Assembly (NCBI GenBank): GCA_022823465.1
Contig: JAJEHX010000001.1
Location: forward strand, 50,329-114,328
DNA: 64,000 nt
Direction of reading: 5' to 3'
DNA from: Candidatus Latescibacterota bacterium
GTDB lineage: Bacteria > JAAXHH01
Under the pieces are notes generated by a model. That model was not told the DNA's origin. It made no database searches and saw only the letters and a list, made by a program, of their open reading frames with translations. Every line of letters starts with the position of its first letter. Position 1 is the stretch's first letter. Positions 37,696 through 46,369 of the stretch are shown in pieces. The position numbers were made by a program, and so were the translations under genes.

Positions 37696-37736
37696 CGCGA
37701 GATATCGTAGTCTGATCCGCGCGCGGTGATTCTACC

Positions 37737-38627
37737 GTGTACGCTTTCTCGCGCGCCCCCAAACGCACGCTGAACCGCAATGGATTCATGATCCTCGAAC
37801 CGCTCAATGCCGCGTTGAAAAAGTCGGATGGCCGAAAACTCGCGCTGGTGGGCATCCCCCACGACGCCAACTCTACTTTCTTACGCGGTCCGGCCGAAGC
37901 CCCTCCGTTGATCCGCGAACAGCTCTTCTCCGATGCCTTCAACATGTGGACGGAGACGGGCGTCGATCTCGGCGGGGACGTTTTTTTCGATGCGGGCGAC
38001 CTGGACCTGGGCGAGGTCCTCGATGCCTGGACCGCAATCCAGGACGCGGTCGAAGCGGTGCTCAATCATGGGCTCCCTCCCATCTGCCTCGGCGGTGATC
38101 ACGCCGTCACCTATCCGGTCGTGAAGGGATTCCGACGCAGGTACGACAGGCTCAGCATCCTTCATTTCGACGCCCACCCGGACCTCTACGACAATTTCGA
38201 TAACAACCCTCGCTCGCATGCGTCTCCCTTCGCGCGGATCATGGAAAACCACCTGGCGGACCGGCTCGTCCAGGTGGGTATCCGCACGGCGACGGGCCAT
38301 CAGCGGGAGCAGGCGGAACGGTTCGGAGTCGAGATGATCGAGATGCGGGAGTTGAGCGGGGCCCTGCGTTTGGTATTCGACACGCCCGTCTACGTTTCGG
38401 TGGACGTCGACGGACTGGATCCCGCGTACGCGCCAGGCGTATCGCATCCTGAACCCGGAGGGCTTTCCCCGCGGCAGGTGATCGACACGATACAGCATTT
38501 GAACGGCAGAATCGTCGGGGCGGACGTCGTCGAGGTCAATCCCCGAAGGGATTTCAACAACCTGACCGCCGTTGTCGCGGCAAAGATCGTGAAGGAAATC
38601 GCCGGAAAGATGCTGCTGCGGGCATAG
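37737..38627 (+). CDS. Agmatinase/arginase-family ureohydrolase
   Basis: A 296-residue binuclear-manganese hydrolase. The metal ligands are visible in CLGGDHAVTYP, LHFDAHPDLYD and SVDVDGLDPAYAPGVSHPEPGG, and EVNPRRD is close to the family EV(N/S)P-x-x-D motif. Members split agmatine, guanidino acids or formiminoglutamate, and formiminoglutamase would complete the hut pathway seen at 1-3523, but this cannot be decided here. I use the GTG at 37737 because GGTGATT precedes it; an ATG at 37788 is the alternative. Confidence 0.87.
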   Translation: MYAFSRAPKRTLNRNGFMILEPLNAALKKSDGRKLALVGIPHDANSTFLRGPAEAPPLIREQLFSDAFNMWTETGVDLGGDVFFDAGDLDLGEVLDAWTAIQDAVEAVLNHGLPPICLGGDHAVTYPVVKGFRRRYDRLSILHFDAHPDLYDNFDNNPRSHASPFARIMENHLADRLVQVGIRTATGHQREQAERFGVEMIEMRELSGALRLVFDTPVYVSVDVDGLDPAYAPGVSHPEPGGLSPRQVIDTIQHLNGRIVGADVVEVNPRRDFNNLTAVVAAKIVKEIAGKMLLRA

Positions 38628-38637
38628 GCGCCCGCAA

Positions 38638-38708
38638 ATAAAAACACGTTCAGCGCCACGAACCACCTGTCCGCGACACTGAACGTGCATTTCCTGCCCG
38701 GCGACTGA
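38638..38708 (+). pseudogene. Fossil 3' end of a second outer-membrane barrel gene
   Basis: Immediately after the agmatinase stop, 23 codons read KNTFSATNHLSATLNVHFLP then G-D and a stop. This parallels KNTFSAMNHWSVTLNLRFMF, G-K and stop at the end of the barrel gene at 36790-37695. The DNA similarity runs past the stop (TGACGCGA in both). Only the tail is present, with no start and no upstream coding, so it is a remnant of a duplicated barrel gene. Confidence 0.8.
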
Positions 38709-38718
38709 CGCGACACCC

Positions 38719-38761
38719 ACTTCAAGGCGCCCACGTCACCGACTTCAAGGCACCTGTGTCA
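38719..38761. repeat. Two imperfect 23-base direct repeats
   Basis: ACTTCAAGGCGCCCACGTCA at 38719 and ACTTCAAGGCACCTGTGTCA at 38742 are offset by 23 bases. They lie between the barrel fossil and the convergent AorC-like gene, and show that the junction has been prone to short duplications. Confidence 0.55.
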
Positions 38762-38780
38762 GTATTTGCTCCAACCCCAC

Positions 38781-40151
38781 CTAGCCTGTGGACCCGACGA
38801 AAACACTGTGCGCGCCGCGGTCCTTGCCGGCATCCTGCGTATGCTGGTACGACCGGTGCTCGGACGGTTTCCCGAGCGAGGTAAGGGCGAGCATCTTCTC
38901 CGCGGTCTTCGTCGCCACGTAGGGCCGTCGGATGTCCGTCGGGTTCGCCTGGATGTGCTGCTTCCAGGCGCCCAGGTCCGTCTTCGCCTGGATCAGTCCC
39001 TTGATCATCCCCATGTCGTTCAGCATGGCCACGTCGTCCGCCGGGCCGAGGATGATGGCGCCGGTGATCGTGGAGCCGTCCCAGATCAGCTTGCGATAGA
39101 CCGGGCGGTTGGCGTTGACGACCTCGGTGACGTCGCCGTCGCCGGACCAGTTGCCGAAACTGGCGCACTGCAGCCCGCACACGTCCAGGATATTGATCAG
39201 CAGGCTGCCGGGGTATTCCACGTCCTGGCCGGCCATGTTCGCGCCGGCGATCCGGCCGTGGTCGACCGCGGTGGGCTGAATGGCGTGCACTGCCTGTCCG
39301 CCGGTGGACAGGTCCGGCCCCTCGGCCACGTCACCCGCGGCGTATACGTTGGCCGCGCTGGTCTGGCATCGGTTGTTGACCAGGACGCCCTGGTTGGTCT
39401 CGATGCCCGATCCTTCCAGAAAGCCGATATTGGCCTTGATCCCCGTGGCCACGATGACCACGTCCGCCCGGGTGGACGCTCCATCGGAAAGCTGCAGGGT
39501 CTTTACGCCGTCGTGGCCGTGATCGATGGCCTGCACGCTCACGCCGGTGTGGACTTCGACACCCTGAGACTCGAGCCAGGAACTCACCAGGGAGGCGCCC
39601 TGGGCGTCGAGCATGCGGGGCAGCACCTGTCCTTCGAGCTCGATCACCTTCAGGCGCGCGCCGCGCTTGTGCATCGCGTTGAGAATGATGAAACCGATGA
39701 AACCGGCCCCGATGAAGGCCACCTCGGCGTCGCTTCCGAGGGCGTCCACGGTCTTTTCCGCGTCTGCCACGGTCCAGAGATTATGGACCCCGTCGCCGTC
39801 CGCGCCCGGTATGTTCAGCTGCTGGGCGGACGAGCCCGTGGCGATCAGCAGGTTGTCGAAGGGCACCATGGAACCGTCGCTGAGCGTGACCATGTTCGCG
39901 TAGGGGTTCACTTCGGTGACGCTTGCCCCGAAGCGGGTCTTCACCCCCAGCCTGGCGAAATAGTCGTCGTCTCCGGTATTTACCTGTTCGACCGGGATGT
40001 TCCCCGAAATGTAGTAGGGCAGGGCCATGCGGGAATAGGCCGGCTCATCGGAGATCAGGGTAATGGACGCGTCCGCGTCGTAACCGCGGATCGTTTCGAT
40101 GGCGTTCATCCCGCCCGGTCCGCCGCCTATAATCACGTGTTCTGTAGCCAT
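38781..40151 (-). CDS. FAD-dependent NAD(P)H oxidoreductase, AorC-like
   Basis: A 456-residue flavoprotein of the pyridine-nucleotide-disulfide-oxidoreductase fold. FAD binding is seen in HVIIGGGPGGMNAIETIR, NAD binding in VAFIGAGFIGFIILNAM and the second FAD motif in NVYAAGDVAEGPDL. No redox-active CxxxxC pair is present at the usual place, so it should pass electrons rather than reduce disulfides. AAGGAG precedes the ATG. It is the last gene of the AOR operon and corresponds to the FAD subunit that lets AorABC-type aldehyde oxidoreductases reduce NAD. Assignment to that role is by context. Confidence 0.82.
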   Translation of the reverse strand: MATEHVIIGGGPGGMNAIETIRGYDADASITLISDEPAYSRMALPYYISGNIPVEQVNTGDDDYFARLGVKTRFGASVTEVNPYANMVTLSDGSMVPFDNLLIATGSSAQQLNIPGADGDGVHNLWTVADAEKTVDALGSDAEVAFIGAGFIGFIILNAMHKRGARLKVIELEGQVLPRMLDAQGASLVSSWLESQGVEVHTGVSVQAIDHGHDGVKTLQLSDGASTRADVVIVATGIKANIGFLEGSGIETNQGVLVNNRCQTSAANVYAAGDVAEGPDLSTGGQAVHAIQPTAVDHGRIAGANMAGQDVEYPGSLLINILDVCGLQCASFGNWSGDGDVTEVVNANRPVYRKLIWDGSTITGAIILGPADDVAMLNDMGMIKGLIQAKTDLGAWKQHIQANPTDIRRPYVATKTAEKMLALTSLGKPSEHRSYQHTQDAGKDRGAHSVFVGSTG

Positions 40152-40271
40152 AATCCGCTCCTTCAGAGGAAAGTACCGTAAAACGAAGTACAGGTCATCC
40201 GTGGTTTGGTTCGGTTATCATCCTTGGCTTTGGTTCAGCTCATCCTTTGCGATCTATTCGTTTATGTGTGG

Positions 40272-42101
40272 TTACGCGAGTCCCAGTTCCATAAGTTTTT
40301 CCGTGGTGGGCCGTCCGTCCGCCGTCCAGCCGCGGGCCGCGTAGTAGTCCGGCAACATGGCGTCGAGATCGACGGTCACTCCCGCGGAAGGTCCTTCTTT
40401 ATGGGCTTCTTCCATCAGTCTCTTCGGCAGCGTGTCATCGGCCGCGGTGAGACCGGCCTTCAGATTCCACAGCCGCTCGATGTTCCAAATCCGCTCGCCG
40501 ATGTGCACGAAGTCGTCCATGGTATAGTCCACGCCGGTGGCCGCGGACAGCACGGGGATCAAATCGTCCAGGGGCGCGCCCGCCGTGGTGAACATGCAGA
40601 TGCCCGTGGCGTCGTGGGCCGTGGTCCGGTTCTGCTCCTCGGCCACCCATACCGACTTGCCCTCGGTGGCGTGGGGATCGTGCTCGCCGGAGGTCTCGAT
40701 GCCGGGCGTCCAGGCCCTCAGGTGACAGGCGCCGCGGTTGCAGGTGGCGTAGGCCACGCCCATGCCCTGGAATCCGCGGGGATCATAGGCGGGGAACTCC
40801 TGCCCCTTGACGCCCATGAAGTATTCCGGATGCTCGAACTTCTCGGTCATGCGCTTAGAGCCTTCGGCCAGCTCGTCGCCGAAGCCTTCCCGGAATCCCG
40901 TCGCCTCCGTCATGGCGACCAGCGCCTTGCCGTCGCCGAACCTGAGCGCCATGCCGGTCTGCTCATCGCTCAGCAGGCCCCGCTCGTACATTTCCATGGC
41001 CGCGGCCAGCGTGGCCCCCATGGAGATGGGATCCATGCCCAGGTCGTTGCACAGGTAGTTGGCCATGACGATGGCGTCCATGTCGTCCACGCCGCAGTCG
41101 GCCCCCAGCGACCAGAGGTTCTCGTATTCCGGCCCTTCCCCGGCGACCTTCCAGTTGCGGGGATGCATGTTGACCATGTACTGGTCGGCGTTGGGAGACA
41201 CCTGGGTCACGCGGCCGCAGGCGATGTTGCAGGCGAAGCACGCCTTGTTGGCGATCAGCCAGTTCTCCTTGATGCTATCGCCGTTGATCGCCTCGGTGCC
41301 CTCGAACTGGCCGGCCGTGAAATTCCGCGTGGGCAGACCGCCGAAGGTGTTGACCAGGTCGACCGTGGGCGCCGTGCCCAGTTCCGTGAGGCCCTGCCTG
41401 CCGGGACTTTCCGCCAAGTGCTCGTGATAGGACCAGATGGCGGACATGTAATCCACGGGCCTGGCAACCCGAACCCCCTGGTTGCCGCGTACGGCGATGG
41501 CCTTGAGGTTCTTGGAACCCATGACCGCCCCGACGCCGGAACGCCCCGCTGCCCGGTGCTTGTCGTTGACGATGCACGCGAACCGCACCAGGTTCTCGCC
41601 CGCGGGCCCGATGCCTGCCACCCGGAGCCCGGGCATGCCGGTTTCGTCGCGGATGGCGTCCTCGGTTTCCGAGACCACCTTGCCCCATACGCCGGAGGCG
41701 TCGCGGATCTCGACGCGGTCATCGTCGACCAGCAAGTAGCAGGGACGGTCCGCCCGGCCTTCCACGATTACCATGTCGTACCCGGCGAACTTCAGTTCCG
41801 GACCCCAGTGGCCGCCCGAATTGGACGTTGTGATGGCGCCCGTGAGCGGACCCTTGGTCACCACCATGTAGCGGGATCCGCAGGAAGCGTTGGTGCCCGT
41901 CAGCGGCCCGGTGGCCATGATCAGCTTGTTGTCGGGACCGAGGGCGTCGGCCGAGGGGTCCATCTCCTCGTAGAGGTACCGGGCGGCCAGACCGCGGCCG
42001 CCGATATATTCCTCGGCCCAGTCCAGCCTCAGAGGCTCTTTGGTCGCCTTGCCCCGCGACAGGTCCACCCGCAGGATATGGCCGGCCCACCCGTGTGTCA
42101 T
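40272..42101 (-). CDS. Aldehyde ferredoxin oxidoreductase-like subunit, copy 2
   Basis: A 609-residue tungsten (or molybdenum) bis-pterin enzyme of the AOR family, which oxidises aldehydes to acids or runs in reverse. Cysteines for the [4Fe-4S] cluster are at 288, 291 and 295 (KACFACNIACG), with a fourth at about 502 inside the pterin-binding HDATGICMF (D-x-x-G-x-C). The N-terminal GHILRVDLS and RYMVVTKGPLTGAITTSNSGG are diagnostic. GGAG precedes the ATG at 42101. It follows copy 1 by 106 bases and is clearly paralogous but well diverged, suggesting a different aldehyde range. Confidence 0.92.
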   Translation of the reverse strand: MTHGWAGHILRVDLSRGKATKEPLRLDWAEEYIGGRGLAARYLYEEMDPSADALGPDNKLIMATGPLTGTNASCGSRYMVVTKGPLTGAITTSNSGGHWGPELKFAGYDMVIVEGRADRPCYLLVDDDRVEIRDASGVWGKVVSETEDAIRDETGMPGLRVAGIGPAGENLVRFACIVNDKHRAAGRSGVGAVMGSKNLKAIAVRGNQGVRVARPVDYMSAIWSYHEHLAESPGRQGLTELGTAPTVDLVNTFGGLPTRNFTAGQFEGTEAINGDSIKENWLIANKACFACNIACGRVTQVSPNADQYMVNMHPRNWKVAGEGPEYENLWSLGADCGVDDMDAIVMANYLCNDLGMDPISMGATLAAAMEMYERGLLSDEQTGMALRFGDGKALVAMTEATGFREGFGDELAEGSKRMTEKFEHPEYFMGVKGQEFPAYDPRGFQGMGVAYATCNRGACHLRAWTPGIETSGEHDPHATEGKSVWVAEEQNRTTAHDATGICMFTTAGAPLDDLIPVLSAATGVDYTMDDFVHIGERIWNIERLWNLKAGLTAADDTLPKRLMEEAHKEGPSAGVTVDLDAMLPDYYAARGWTADGRPTTEKLMELGLA

Positions 42102-42207
42102 GAAGAAACTCCGTTCCTCGGCTCGAGGCGGGCGATGGGGGGACGCGCCCAGGCTCACCCTGGCTGGCGCCCCGCTTCTCGCCCTGGCTCAAGAGCCGGA
42201 TCGGGCG

Positions 42208-44055
42208 CTACGCCAGTCCCAGCGACGCCAGTTTCTCCTGTGTGGGTTCGCCTTCCGCGTTCCAGCCGCGGAGTTCGTAGTATTCCGGCAGCATCTCGCC
42301 GAGCCGGTTCACTTCGCCCTTGGTCGGACCGTCGGGGATCGGATCTTCCAGCAGCCGCTTGGGCAGCGTGTCGTCCTTGCCCGTGAAGCCCGCCCGCTGG
42401 TTCCACATGCGCTCGATGTTCCAGACGCGCTCCCCGACTTCCAGCAGATCGGGCACCGAGTAGGAAATGCCGGTCACCGCCTCGAGTTGGGGCTGTATTT
42501 CGTCCAGGCCCACGCCGAAGGTGAGGAACAGGCAGAGGCCCGACGCGTCCACGGTGCAGGTGGCGTCCTGGAAGATCTTGGTGATCTCCGCCTTGCCTTC
42601 CGTCACGGCCGGATCCATCTTTTCCGGGATCCCCAGGATCTCGGGGGCGACCGTGTAGCTCTTCAGGTGGCAGGCGCCGCGGTTCGAGGTCGCGTAGCCC
42701 AGGCCCATGCCCTGGATCGCGCGTGCGTCGTAGGCCGGGAACTCCTGGCCGCGCACGCCCATGAAGAATTCGGGATGGTTGAACTTGGCGGTCATGCGCT
42801 TCGAGCCTTCGGCCAGTTCATCGCCGAAGCCCTCGCGGTAAGCGGTCTGCTCCGTCATGGCGACCAGTGCGTCGCCGCTTCCGAATTCCAGCGGAATGCC
42901 GGTTTGCGAATCATTGACGGCGCCAGTCTGGTACAACTCCATGGCCGCGGCCAGGGTCGCGCCGAAGGAGATCGGGTCCATGCCGAGTTCGTTGCACAGG
43001 GCGTTCGCCTTGATGAGCGCGTCCAGGTCGTTGATGCCGCAGTCGGCGCCCATGGCCCAGGCGTTCTCGTATTCCGGTCCCTCGACCGCGATCTTCCAGT
43101 TGTGCGGACGGGTGGTCACGGTGAACTTGTCCTGCGCCTCGCCCGGCAACTGCGACACCCTTCCGCAGGCTATCGTACAGCCGAAGCAGGCCTTGTTGGC
43201 CACCAGCCGCGTATCGGCCAGGGTCTCCCCGCTGATGTTGTCCGCCCCTTCGAGCTGGGAGACCTGGTGGTTGTTGGTCGGCAGCGCGCCGCTCTCGTTG
43301 ATGATGTTGACCAGCACCGCGGTGCCGTAGGCGGCCAGACCCTCACCCGTAACCGGGTGCTCGACCAGCTTGTTCTTCATCTCCCACATGGCCGACATGA
43401 ACTTCTGCGGGTCGGCGATGGATACGCCCCCGGTGCCGCGTACGGCAATGGCCTTGAGGTTCTTCGAACCCATGACCGCGCCGACGCCGGATCGTCCGGC
43501 GGCCCGGTGCCGGTCATTGACTATGGCGGCGAAGCGCACGAGGTTCTCGCCCGCCGGACCGATACAGGTGACGACCGTGTCGTGCTGTCCCGACTCTTCC
43601 CGGACGATGTCGTCCGTCTCCCAGACCGTCTTGCCCCACAGGTGCTCGGCGGAGCAGATGCGGACGTCGCCGTCGCTGATGGAGATGTAGGACGGAACCG
43701 GCGCCCGGCCTTCAACGATCAGCATGTCATAGCCGGCGCATTTCAGTTCCGGTCCCCAGTGGCCGCCCGAGTTGGACGTGGTGATGGCGTTCGTCAACGC
43801 CCCCTTGGTGACCACCATGTAGCGGGAACTCGTCGAAGCGTTCGTGCCGGTCATGGGACCGGTCGCGAAGATCATCTTGTTGTCCGGGCCCAGCGCGTCC
43901 GACGCCGGGTCCATTTCTTCATAGAGGTACTTGGCCGCGAGGCCGCGCCCGCCAACGAACGACTTGGCCCAGTCCATGTTGAGGGGCTCTTTGGAGATCC
44001 GACCGGTGGTCAGATCGACGCGTAGAATCGTGCCTGTCCATCCGCCGTTACTCAT
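42208..44055 (-). CDS. Aldehyde ferredoxin oxidoreductase-like subunit, copy 1
   Basis: A 615-residue AOR-family enzyme. The cluster cysteines are at about 290, 293 and 297 (KACFGCTIACG) and 508 within VDASGLCLF, and the N-terminus GTILRVDLTTG with RYMVVTKGALTNAITTSNSG matches copy 2. Its ATG overlaps the stop of the ferredoxin-like gene by four bases, implying a tight subunit stoichiometry with that protein. All catalytic landmarks seem intact in both copies, so this is a functional duplication rather than a decaying copy. The gene order parallels AorA-AorB-AorC, with AorB doubled. Confidence 0.92.
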   Translation of the reverse strand: MSNGGWTGTILRVDLTTGRISKEPLNMDWAKSFVGGRGLAAKYLYEEMDPASDALGPDNKMIFATGPMTGTNASTSSRYMVVTKGALTNAITTSNSGGHWGPELKCAGYDMLIVEGRAPVPSYISISDGDVRICSAEHLWGKTVWETDDIVREESGQHDTVVTCIGPAGENLVRFAAIVNDRHRAAGRSGVGAVMGSKNLKAIAVRGTGGVSIADPQKFMSAMWEMKNKLVEHPVTGEGLAAYGTAVLVNIINESGALPTNNHQVSQLEGADNISGETLADTRLVANKACFGCTIACGRVSQLPGEAQDKFTVTTRPHNWKIAVEGPEYENAWAMGADCGINDLDALIKANALCNELGMDPISFGATLAAAMELYQTGAVNDSQTGIPLEFGSGDALVAMTEQTAYREGFGDELAEGSKRMTAKFNHPEFFMGVRGQEFPAYDARAIQGMGLGYATSNRGACHLKSYTVAPEILGIPEKMDPAVTEGKAEITKIFQDATCTVDASGLCLFLTFGVGLDEIQPQLEAVTGISYSVPDLLEVGERVWNIERMWNQRAGFTGKDDTLPKRLLEDPIPDGPTKGEVNRLGEMLPEYYELRGWNAEGEPTQEKLASLGLA

Positions 44056-44543
44056 GCCGCGTTCCCTCCCTCAATGGATTGCAGATAGGAAGCATTGACC
44101 TTTTCGGCCCAGCCGCCCAGCCAGTCGGCCGACTCGCTCTCGGTGTACTCGATCGCGCCGGTGGGACAGGCGACCGCGCAGGCGGGGTTGCCGTCGCACA
44201 GGTCGCACTTGAAGGCCTTCTGCGTGTCGGGATTGTAGAACACCGTGCCGAAGGGACAGGCGATGGTGCACAACCCGCATCCCACGCAATTGGCGTCGCC
44301 CACGACCTTGGCGCCGGTATCCGAGTCGATGCTGATGGCGTTCACGGGGCAGGCCGTCATGCACCAGGCTTCGTCGCACTGGAAACAGGTGTACGGCGCG
44401 TAACTGGCCTGCTCATCGAAAATGTTGACGCGGATCAGCGACCGGGATGGTTGAAACATGCCGGTCTGCACCCAGGAGCATGCCAGTTCGCACTGCATGC
44501 ATCCGGTGCATTTCTCGGGTATTATCTGTAGAGATTTAGCCAT
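44052..44543 (-). CDS. Polyferredoxin electron-transfer subunit, AorA-like
   Basis: A 163-residue protein with sixteen cysteines in four sets: CTGCMQCELAC, CFQCDEAWCMTAC, CVGCGLCTIAC and CDLCDGNPACAVAC. These are enough for four [4Fe-4S] clusters, as in the HycB/DmsB/AorA electron-transfer group. No Tat or signal sequence is present, so it is cytoplasmic. The ATG at 44543 is preceded by AAGGGAG, and an upstream in-frame start is rejected. As the first gene of the AOR operon, it should carry electrons between the tungsto-enzymes and the FAD subunit. Confidence 0.9.
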   Translation of the reverse strand: MAKSLQIIPEKCTGCMQCELACSWVQTGMFQPSRSLIRVNIFDEQASYAPYTCFQCDEAWCMTACPVNAISIDSDTGAKVVGDANCVGCGLCTIACPFGTVFYNPDTQKAFKCDLCDGNPACAVACPTGAIEYTESESADWLGGWAEKVNASYLQSIEGGNAA

Positions 44544-44717
44544 GCCGACTCCCTTCTGTAACGGTAAGCTGGGTTTGCAGGCGTTTCTTCCTGCAGTGCC
44601 GGAAAACAATAACGATAGCCTGCTTGACGGGCTTTCACCGTGAGGTTTTCAGCCCGTCATCGCGAAGCGATAGCGATGTGGTTCGTAAGGCGATTACCAA
44701 GAAACTGCTAGGGGTTA
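44544..44717 (-). ncRNA. Structured 5' leader of the AOR operon (possible riboswitch)
   Basis: About 175 transcribed but non-coding bases precede the ferredoxin-like gene. Read on the minus strand, stems can form from CATCGC with GCGATG, from a perfect 9-base arm pair TGACGGGCT/AGCCCGTCA (44651-44659 with 44625-44633), and from TGCAGG with CCTGCA. I cannot match it to a riboswitch class. A molybdenum/tungsten-cofactor sensor would suit the genes behind it, but this is inference. Confidence 0.4.
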
Positions 44718-44723
44718 CCAATC

Positions 44724-44752
44724 AGTATAATGGCATGAAAAAGGATTGGCAA
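44724..44752 (-). promoter_or_regulatory. Promoter of the AOR operon
   Basis: On the minus strand, TTGCCA (44747-44752) and TATACT (44724-44729) are separated by 17 bases, each five of six to consensus. Transcription would start near 44717, leaving the structured leader before the ATG at 44543. Confidence 0.75.
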
Positions 44753-44803
44753 CAGCAAATCTTTCGATAGTCCAATTTACGCGAGGCTCCCGGCTGGCTT
44801 TCC

Positions 44804-45124
44804 TCAGGCTCCCGGCAACCGGTACGGCACGCTCTTTCCTATCGCCTCGTCGATCGTCTCCGGTGACAGCAGGACCGTCGTGGAAACTTCCAGCGCGCCC
44901 GCCGCGGCCACGTTCAGGGCGATCGCGGTGGCGGTCGCCTCGTCGGGAACCTCGGCGATGAGAATGAGATCGTCGTCCCCCATGGCGTAGTAGAATCCAT
45001 CCAGGCTCCCGCCCATACCTTCGATCGTCTGCGTAAGGGCCGCGCGCCTTCCGGTTCCACCTTCCCTGAGCAGGCCCTGCAGGCCCGACTGCGTGTACCT
45101 GGTACGGAACATGTATTTCGCCAT
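44804..45124 (-). CDS. GYD-domain protein
   Basis: A 106-residue cytoplasmic protein of the GYD family, small ferredoxin-like-fold proteins of unknown function. Family signs are an opening like YMFRTRYTQSGLQGLLREGG, the central GGSLDGFYYAMGDDDLILIAEVPDE, and the alanine-rich helix ATAIALNVAAAG. GGAGGAAG precedes the ATG at 45124. It lies upstream of the AOR operon promoter on the same strand, so it is probably a separate transcript. Confidence 0.85.
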   Translation of the reverse strand: MAKYMFRTRYTQSGLQGLLREGGTGRRAALTQTIEGMGGSLDGFYYAMGDDDLILIAEVPDEATATAIALNVAAAGALEVSTTVLLSPETIDEAIGKSVPYRLPGA

Positions 45125-45434
45125 GGTGCTTCCTCCCAGCAAGCGGTGTTTGGTCCGTGCCGCGCCGCCACAAGGCGCGGTCTCCGGTTAATGACACATT
45201 GGTGTAAATTTAACAAGGCATGGCAGCACCCGACTGTCAAGCGGATTTTTACTCTCGCGAGCACCCGAAAGCCTGTGAGACTTGAGGGAACATACAGGGG
45301 CGCATACACGCATTTGACCAGGGTCCCCACTTGGCCTGTCTACTTGCATTACCTTGGCCCGCATGGCTATATTTACGTTATCGACTTGACTGGTTTGACT
45401 GGTGATCAACGGGTAGTCCACAAGGGAGGATCCC
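45125..45434. other. Divergent intergenic region, 310 bases
   Basis: Between the GYD gene (minus) and a methyltransferase gene (plus). It contains a plausible plus-strand promoter at 45344-45373 and AT-rich sequence near 45190-45225 that could hold the minus-strand promoter. I find no gene. Confidence 0.55.
45344..45373 (+). promoter_or_regulatory. Putative promoter of the first methyltransferase gene
   Basis: TTGCAT (45344-45349) and TATATT (45368-45373) with an 18-base spacer. The ATG is 62 bases downstream of the -10. Confidence 0.45.
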
Positions 45435-46310
45435 ATGGAAACCAGTGGAAAACCGGGCCGGCCTCCCGATCCGGCCAGGCCACCTGCCATGAACGTCAAG
45501 GCTTCTCTCCGGACCACGGAAAAGCACGAGGCCAATCGCCGGTCCTGGAATAACATCGCCGGTTGGTGGGCCGAAATGCGCGAGCGGGACGGGTTGTGGC
45601 GCCGATGCCCGTTGGAACCCGATCTGGGGTTCGCGGGCGGCGCCTTCGAGTTGATCGGCTCCTTTGCCGGCGACGTGGAAGGAAAGAAAGTCGCCGTCGT
45701 CGGCAGCGGGGACAACTATGCCGTCTTCGCCCTGGCGGGGATGAAGGCCCAGGTCACTTCCATCGACATTTCCGAGCGCCAACTGGAAACCGCTTCGGCA
45801 CGGGCGAACCAGCTGGGACTGAAGATCGATTTCGTACAGGCCGACGCGACGGATCTGGAGCCGCTTGCAGAAGGAACGTTCGACCTGGTCTGCTCGACCA
45901 ATGGATTCTTCGTCTGGATCGCGGACCTTCTCGGGGTTTACAGGGAAATCTTCCGCATATTGAGACCGGGTGGATACTACGTCTTCTACGATGTGCACCC
46001 GTTCCAGCGGCCCTGGAAAGACGGGAAACGGGCGGTCGAAGTCGGCAAGTCTTACTGGCAAACCGGACCCTATCGCGACAAAAAAGACGGAACGTTCGAA
46101 TTCAACTGGACGCTCGGCGACATCCTGAACCCGGCGTCCGATGCGGGGCTTGTCCTTCGGCGCATCCTGGAACGCCCGGCCGGGGATGAGAATTTCTGGG
46201 AGGGATCCTCACTTCTTCCGTGTAACGACCACCGGCTTCCGGACTGGAAGGAGAATCCCCTGGCCGCCCTGCCGGTCTGGCTCTCGGCGGCTTTGCAGCG
46301 GCCGGGATAA
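45435..46310 (+). CDS. Class I SAM-dependent methyltransferase A
   Basis: A 291-residue Rossmann-fold methyltransferase. The SAM motif is VAVVGSGDNYAVFALAG, followed by the acidic TSIDISERQLETA and FVQADATDLEPL. The post-motif FRILRPGGYYVFYDVHPFQRPW and the C-terminal FNWTLGDILN are shared with the protein at 48913-49740, so the two are paralogues. GGAGG precedes the ATG. The substrate is unknown. The N-terminal about 20 residues are proline-rich and probably disordered; M19 is a possible later start. Confidence 0.85.
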   Translation: METSGKPGRPPDPARPPAMNVKASLRTTEKHEANRRSWNNIAGWWAEMRERDGLWRRCPLEPDLGFAGGAFELIGSFAGDVEGKKVAVVGSGDNYAVFALAGMKAQVTSIDISERQLETASARANQLGLKIDFVQADATDLEPLAEGTFDLVCSTNGFFVWIADLLGVYREIFRILRPGGYYVFYDVHPFQRPWKDGKRAVEVGKSYWQTGPYRDKKDGTFEFNWTLGDILNPASDAGLVLRRILERPAGDENFWEGSSLLPCNDHRLPDWKENPLAALPVWLSAALQRPG

Positions 46311-46369
46311 CGCGGGGAGGTCCTTCAGGACGACATGACTGAGTTCGATTCGAAAATCCGGGATCGACG

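Noticed and set aside
44640..44700. Intrinsic terminator for the GYD gene
   Set aside because: The stem pair at 44625-44659 has no T-run after it on the minus strand, and it lies downstream of the AOR promoter, so leader structure is the better reading.
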